A stretch of DNA of 64,000 bases from Arthrobacter cupressi (GTDB lineage Bacteria > Actinomycetota > Actinomycetes > Actinomycetales > Micrococcaceae). Of the stretch, positions 60,422 to 64,000 are shown one piece after another. A program made the translations under genes and the position numbers. The stretch spans positions 124,001 through 188,000 of the forward strand of contig NZ_FNEI01000006.1 of the NCBI RefSeq assembly GCF_900099975.1, read 5' to 3'. The notes beneath the pieces are model-generated. The model made no database searches. It saw nothing but the letters and a program-made list of their open reading frames with translations, and was not told where the DNA came from. The stretch's first letter is position 1, and each line of letters opens with the position of its first letter.

Positions 60422-61366
60422 TCAGTACCCCAGGTTGAAAGAGCGCACCGACTCCCTGATGTCCTCCTCCACCAGGTCGGCGTTGATGGCAGCGGCCGCC
60501 ACCGAGCCTTCGCTGGCCGCCGTGATGACCTGCGCCCGCGGATTCGCCAGGTTGCCCGCGACATAGACGCCGCGGACGCTCGCCTGCCCGGTTCCGTCCA
60601 GGACCACCCAGCCGGCATCGTCCATCTCGCAGCCGAGTCCGCTGAGCAGGGTGTTGTTCGGCACAAAGCGCGGCGGAACAAACAGGGCGCCGCGGGGAAC
60701 CAGCGCGCCGTCTGCCATTTCCACGCCGGAAAGGTGGCCGTCCTGGGTCACCAGCCGCCGCACGGTGCCCTCCACGATCCCGATGGCGCGGGCCGTCAAC
60801 TCCATGCGCTGCTGGACGGTCAGGAGTCCCGGCGGGATGAAGAGGACCACGTCCTTGGCCCACTGCCGGATCAGCTGGACGTAGCGCACCGAGTCCGGGG
60901 AATTGCCCAGGACGCCAAGCGGCCGGTCCCGCACCTCGTAACCGTGGCAGTAGGGGCAATGCAGCACGTCCTTCGCCCAGAGTTCCGCCAGTCCCTCGAC
61001 GTCGGGAAGCTCGTCCCGCAGGCCGGTCGCCACGAGCACTCGCCGTGCCGAAATCCGCCGCCCGCCCACGGAACCCTGCCCGGACAGCAGCACCCAGAAA
61101 CCCGAGGTGCCGTCCGGCACCAAATCCAGCACGACGCCGTCGAGCACCTCCCCGCCGTAACCCCGCACTTCCTCCCGGCCCAGCGCCAGGAACTCCCGGG
61201 GCGGCATGCCGTCACGCGAGAGGAAACCGTGCATGTGCGCCGCCGGCGCGTTGCGCGGCGCCCCGGAATCCACGACCATGACTTTCCGTCCGGCCCGGGA
61301 CAGGACCAAGGCCGCGGACAATCCCGCCGCGCCGCCACCAATAACCACCACGTCGTATTCGCTCAT
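60422..61366 (-). CDS. Thioredoxin reductase-like FAD oxidoreductase
   Basis: This is a 314-residue flavoprotein with N-terminal loop VVVIGGGAAGLSAALVLSRAG, redox-active CPYC (Cys137, Cys140) in HCPYCHGYE and C-terminal FAD segment VYVAGNLANPRAQVITAASEGS. It lacks the full NADPH motif of true thioredoxin reductases and resembles ferredoxin-independent or gliotoxin-type oxidoreductases (TlpA/GliT-like) that oxidise dithiols with O2. The ATG at 61366 gives a clean N-terminus. It is divergent from a cupin XRE regulator across a 65-base gap. Confidence 0.85.
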   Translation of the reverse strand: MSEYDVVVIGGGAAGLSAALVLSRAGRKVMVVDSGAPRNAPAAHMHGFLSRDGMPPREFLALGREEVRGYGGEVLDGVVLDLVPDGTSGFWVLLSGQGSVGGRRISARRVLVATGLRDELPDVEGLAELWAKDVLHCPYCHGYEVRDRPLGVLGNSPDSVRYVQLIRQWAKDVVLFIPPGLLTVQQRMELTARAIGIVEGTVRRLVTQDGHLSGVEMADGALVPRGALFVPPRFVPNNTLLSGLGCEMDDAGWVVLDGTGQASVRGVYVAGNLANPRAQVITAASEGSVAAAAINADLVEEDIRESVRSFNLGY

Positions 61367-61398
61367 GGATCCAAGGCTGGACCCACATCCCTGAACCG

Positions 61399-61412
61399 GC
61401 AACAAACGTTGC
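61399..61412. promoter_or_regulatory. Short dyad in divergent promoter of flavoprotein and cupin regulator
   Basis: GCAAC-AAAC-GTTGC lies in the 65-base gap between the two divergent start codons. It is a candidate operator for the XRE/cupin regulator. No other dyad stands out in the gap. Confidence 0.42.
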
Positions 61413-61431
61413 TGTTTCCGGGAATTCCGGC

Positions 61432-62034
61432 TTGGATGGGCAGGTGGACGACGAAGCAGAAGGTATCGCGGCAGCCCTCGATCAGGTGGGGGCCAGGCTG
61501 AAACGGCTGAGGACCCAGCGCGGTGTGACGCTTACGGAACTGGCCGAAACCACGGGAATCTCCAAAAGCACCCTGTCCCGGCTGGAGACCGGGCAGCGCA
61601 AGCCGAGCCTGGAACTGCTGCTCCCTCTGGCGCAGGCGTACCGGGTGCCGCTGGACGACCTGGTGGGAGCGCCGGAGGTCGGTGACCCAAGAATCACGCT
61701 CAAGCCCCGGCAGGTGAACGGCCGGACCGTCATCCCGCTCACCAAGCAGCCCGGCGGCCTGCAGAGTTGGAAGATGGTGATCCCGCCCTCGAAGGCCGCA
61801 CCGGATCCGCGCGTCCACGAAGGCTACGAATGGATGTACGTGCTGTCCGGGCGGCTGCGGCTGGTCCTTGGCGACCATGACCTGGTGCTTGGTCCCGGCG
61901 AGGTGGCTGAATTCGACACCCGCGTGCCGCACTGGTTCGGCAGCGCGGGGGAGCAGCCGGTGGAACTCCTGAGCGTCTTCGGCGGGCAGGGCGAGCGGAT
62001 GCACGTCCGGGCGAAGTCGGGCCCCAAGCGCTAG
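61432..62034 (+). CDS. XRE regulator with C-terminal cupin domain
   Basis: This is a 200-residue regulator of the HTH-cupin type. The HTH spans about 20-75, VTLTELAETTGISKSTLSRLE being the core, and a single cupin_2 domain follows (HEGYEWMYVLSGRLRLVLG, PGEVAEFDTRVPHWFG). Such proteins sense small molecules or amines. A TTG at 61432 gives the frame start, but the GTG at 61444, preceded by GGATGGG, is a good alternative. It is divergent from the dithiol flavoprotein, its probable target. Confidence 0.85.
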   Translation: MDGQVDDEAEGIAAALDQVGARLKRLRTQRGVTLTELAETTGISKSTLSRLETGQRKPSLELLLPLAQAYRVPLDDLVGAPEVGDPRITLKPRQVNGRTVIPLTKQPGGLQSWKMVIPPSKAAPDPRVHEGYEWMYVLSGRLRLVLGDHDLVLGPGEVAEFDTRVPHWFGSAGEQPVELLSVFGGQGERMHVRAKSGPKR

Positions 62035-62162
62035 CGGGGGAGCGCGTGCCCAACGTCACAGGGCGTTAAGGGAATCTGTGGAAAACGCTTGTAGTTGCAA
62101 CGATGGAAAGCAACAGCGCCCGGCCATCCCCAAACGCCATGGGCCAAGCGAAAGGTACGCGA

Positions 62163-62768
62163 ATGACAATCGCACACGAAGAAGCAGTGATTGACGCCGC
62201 CGCAGTCGACGCCATTTTTGCCGAAGCCCGCACCGCCAACTCCTTTGCCGGTGAAGTCACCGAGGAACAGGCCCGGGCCATCTACGAACTGACCAAGTTC
62301 GGCCCCACCGCCTTCAACTCCCAGCCGCTGCGCGTCACCTACGTGCGCTCCGACGAGGCCCGCGCGAAGCTCGTGGACTCCCTCATGCAGGGCAACAAGG
62401 CCAAGACCGCTTCCGCCCCGTTGGTCGCCATCCTCAGCTACGACACCGCGTGGCACGAGCAGTGGGACAGCTTCCTCCCCGGCTACAACGCCCCCAAGGC
62501 CATGTATGACGCCAACGCCGAGGTCACCGCGGCCACCGGCAACAACAACGCCCACCTGCAGGCCGGTTACTTCATCCTCGCCGTACGCTCCCTGGGCTTC
62601 GCCGCGGGCCCGATGACCGGCGCCGACTTCGGCGCAATCGACCGCGACTTCTTCCCGGCCGGCGACCAGAAGAGCTTCCTGGTGGTCAACATCGGCCAGC
62701 CCGGCCCGGACGCCTTCGGTGCCGCCAAGCCAAAGTTCGCCTACGACGACGTCGTCCGCACCGTCTAA
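62163..62768 (+). CDS. Nitroreductase family protein (malonic semialdehyde reductase RutE-like)
   Basis: This is a 201-residue FMN-dependent nitroreductase of the RutE/HadB type. KFGPTAFNSQPLRVTYVRS and LMQGNKAKTASAPLVAILSYD are signatures, and GFAAGPMTGADFGAIDRDFF near the C-terminus binds the cofactor. In pyrimidine degradation RutE reduces malonic semialdehyde to 3-hydroxypropionate, but no other rut genes are present, so a general reductase role is equally possible. ATG 62163 follows AAAGGTACGCGA. A palindromic GTTGCAAC lies in the promoter (62093-62100). Confidence 0.85.
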   Translation: MTIAHEEAVIDAAAVDAIFAEARTANSFAGEVTEEQARAIYELTKFGPTAFNSQPLRVTYVRSDEARAKLVDSLMQGNKAKTASAPLVAILSYDTAWHEQWDSFLPGYNAPKAMYDANAEVTAATGNNNAHLQAGYFILAVRSLGFAAGPMTGADFGAIDRDFFPAGDQKSFLVVNIGQPGPDAFGAAKPKFAYDDVVRTV

Positions 62769-62797
62769 GGCAGCCGCCGTCTAAAGCAGGACAGCCA

Positions 62798-62834
62798 AGG
62801 CCCGGGGCCGCGCTCGCAGCGCGACCCCGGGCCT
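62798..62834 (+). terminator. Strong hairpin after the nitroreductase gene
   Basis: AGGCCCGGGG and CCCCGGGCCT form perfect ten-base arms; CGCGCT/AGCGCG extends the stem toward the loop after a mismatch. It closes the transcript before the phosphoesterase gene at 62887. Confidence 0.75.
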
Positions 62835-62886
62835 GACCGTTTAACGGACCTGCTCGTTTGGAAAGATCCGGTGGGAAACTGTCCCT

Positions 62887-63429
62887 ATGCGGAACCTCAT
62901 CATGGTGGTCTTCGTCGAGGAAGTGAGCGAGGGGCTTGTCTTCCCCCGCGATGACTGGCCGCTGCACATCACCCTGCTGAGGTTCGACCTTGAGACTGCT
63001 CCAGCAGGACCGGACCCGTCGGCGGACGGGACTTCCGACGTCGTCGATCACCTCGCGGAGCTCGCCGCGGCACCCGTGGCCGGTGCGCTGGGGACGGAAC
63101 TCACCGTGGGCGGCGAAGAGAAGTTCGGGCGGCAGGGTTCCATCCCGGTCAGCCTGGTGGACCGCCACCCGATCCTGCAGGGGCTGCACGAGGAACTGTT
63201 CGACGCCGTCGCGGCGCTGGGCGGGAATGTCGCCACCCCGCACCACACCCTGGAGGGCTACCGCCCCCACATCTCGCACCACAACGGCAAGCGCGCCCAC
63301 GAGGGCGACGCCGTCCTGCTGGACCGCGTCGCCCTCGTGGACATGGCACCCGGCGGCAAGCACAGCATCCGCCGGATCCTGAAGCTGTGGCGCCTGGCGG
63401 AAGCGGAAGACCAGGCCAAGAGCGCCTAG
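62887..63429 (+). CDS. 2'-5' RNA ligase-like 2H phosphoesterase
   Basis: This is a 180-residue 2H-fold protein with two His-X-Thr/Ser motifs at His27-Ile-Thr29 (PLHITLL) and His128-Ile-Ser130 (RPHISHH). They form the active site for 2'-5' or cyclic phosphodiester hydrolysis or ligation; the physiological substrate is unknown and RNA repair is possible. The stop overlaps the convergent phosphoglucomutase gene by four bases. No signal peptide is seen. Confidence 0.85.
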   Translation: MRNLIMVVFVEEVSEGLVFPRDDWPLHITLLRFDLETAPAGPDPSADGTSDVVDHLAELAAAPVAGALGTELTVGGEEKFGRQGSIPVSLVDRHPILQGLHEELFDAVAALGGNVATPHHTLEGYRPHISHHNGKRAHEGDAVLLDRVALVDMAPGGKHSIRRILKLWRLAEAEDQAKSA

Positions 63430-64000
63430 GCGATGACCCCGTCCACCAGCTTCTTGGCTTCGTCCTGGACCTGCTTGAGGTGCTCGGCGCCCTTGAAGGA
63501 CTCGGCGTAGATCTTGTAAACGTCCTCGGTGCCGGAGGGGCGGGCGGCGAACCACGCGTTCTCCGTGACCACCTTGAGGCCGCCGATGGATGCGCCGTTG
63601 CCCGGTGCCTCGGTGAGCTTGGCCGTGATTTCCTCGCCGGCCAGGGTGGTGGCGGTGACGTCCGCGGCGGAGAGCTTGCCCAGCTTGGCTTTCTGTTCGC
63701 GGGTGGCCGCGGCGTCGATGCGGGCGTACACGGGATCACCGAACTGCTCGGTGAGGCCCTTGTACAACTGCGAAGGGGAAGAATCCGTCACGGCCGTGAT
63801 CTCCGAGGCCAGCAGCGCCAGCAGGATGCCGTCCTTATCCGTGGTCCACACGCTGCCGTCCCGCTTGTTGAACGAAGCGCCCGCGGACTCCTCGCCGCCG
63901 AATGCACCCTCGCCGGAGAGCAGGCCGGGCACGAACCACTTGAAGCCGACGGGAACCTCCACCAGCTTCCGGCCCAGGCCGCCGGCCACGCGGTCGATGA
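63426..64000 (-). CDS. pgm: Alpha-D-phosphohexomutase (phosphoglucomutase), N-terminus beyond the window
   Basis: This is the C-terminal part of a phosphohexomutase, cut by the right edge. It shows domain III substrate loop [10 protein letters not shown] and [16 protein letters not shown], then the domain IV phosphate-binding loop [15 protein letters not shown] near the C-terminus. The length and sequence fit alpha-D-glucose-phosphate-specific phosphoglucomutase, which interconverts glucose 1- and 6-phosphate. The catalytic Ser lies outside the window. It is convergent with, and overlaps, the 2H phosphoesterase gene. Confidence 0.9.
   Translation of the reverse strand, partial: IDRVAGGLGRKLVEVPVGFKWFVPGLLSGEGAFGGEESAGASFNKRDGSVWTTDKDGILLALLASEITAVTDSSPSQLYKGLTEQFGDPVYARIDAAATREQKAKLGKLSAADVTATTLAGEEITAKLTEAPGNGASIGGLKVVTENAWFAARPSGTEDVYKIYAESFKGAEHLKQVQDEAKKLVDGVIA

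Noticed and set aside
62093..62100. GTTGCAAC as a specific redox-regulator operator
   Set aside because: An eight-base palindrome is too short to assign; it is mentioned only in the nitroreductase entry.

Overview
The window looks like a chromosomal segment of a high-GC actinobacterium, most likely a member of the Micrococcaceae close to Arthrobacter or Pseudarthrobacter. The reasons are very high GC content with strong GC bias at third codon positions, frequent GTG and some TTG starts, a DtxR/IdeR-type iron box, an ArsR with the N-terminal Cys pair known from Corynebacterium, and tightly packed catabolic operons. No rRNA, tRNA, CRISPR array, insertion sequence or integrase was seen. The placement rests on gene style and not on a marker gene.

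Layout. 1-8361: the end of an APC permease, a DUF1801 protein, then a divergent GntR regulator and a 5-oxoproline operon (pxpA, MFS transporter, fused pxpB-pxpC, and a biotin carboxylase/biotin carrier fusion). 8364-13428: a frameshifted membrane protein, a methyltransferase-like membrane protein and an arsenic operon (arsR, aquaglyceroporin, arsC, a 17-residue Cys-rich peptide missing from ordinary gene calls, an ArsO-like flavoprotein, and a second arsC-like gene). 13460-18791: assorted regulators, SDR and DHFR-like enzymes, an RDD protein, a LacI regulator and a secreted Ig-like protein. 18798-23821: an Lrp-controlled amino-acid locus (ThDP enzyme, aminotransferase, permease). 23918-27062: a BASS transporter and an aldo/keto reductase with its LacI repressor.

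27258-38697 is a nearly complete trans-4-hydroxyproline catabolic cluster: a polar amino-acid ABC transporter, deaminase, 2-epimerase, cyclodeaminase-type reductase, GntR regulator, three-subunit-like D-amino-acid/hydroxyproline dehydrogenase and 2-oxoglutarate semialdehyde dehydrogenase. Together these would convert hydroxyproline to 2-oxoglutarate. Shared operator-like words upstream of the transporter and the deaminase suggest that one regulator controls both.

38887-48839 holds a RelA/SpoT-type alarmone synthetase, two hydrolases, a PfkB kinase, a HAD phosphatase, a LuxR-type ATPase regulator with a flavin monooxygenase, and a kinase-like LuxR regulator divergent from the ribulose-monophosphate formaldehyde-fixation pair hxlB-hxlA (48980-50259). 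50520-54483 contains a small conserved-looking protein, a glycerophosphodiester phosphodiesterase and an apparently leaderless gene under an iron box encoding an adenylation-carrier-acyltransferase fusion. 54577-64000 holds glycerate kinase, HAD, YqeY, a broken HTH gene, a stress-type SDR with an acidic disordered protein, a uracil/xanthine permease, a CxxC flavoprotein with a divergent cupin regulator, a nitroreductase, a 2H phosphoesterase and the end of phosphoglucomutase.

The strongest leads for undescribed biology are the 17-residue Cys-rich arsenic-operon peptide (11456-11509), the iron-regulated adenylation-carrier-acyltransferase fusion (51660-54368), and the 5-oxoproline operon that carries every module of a urea-carboxylase-like enzyme.
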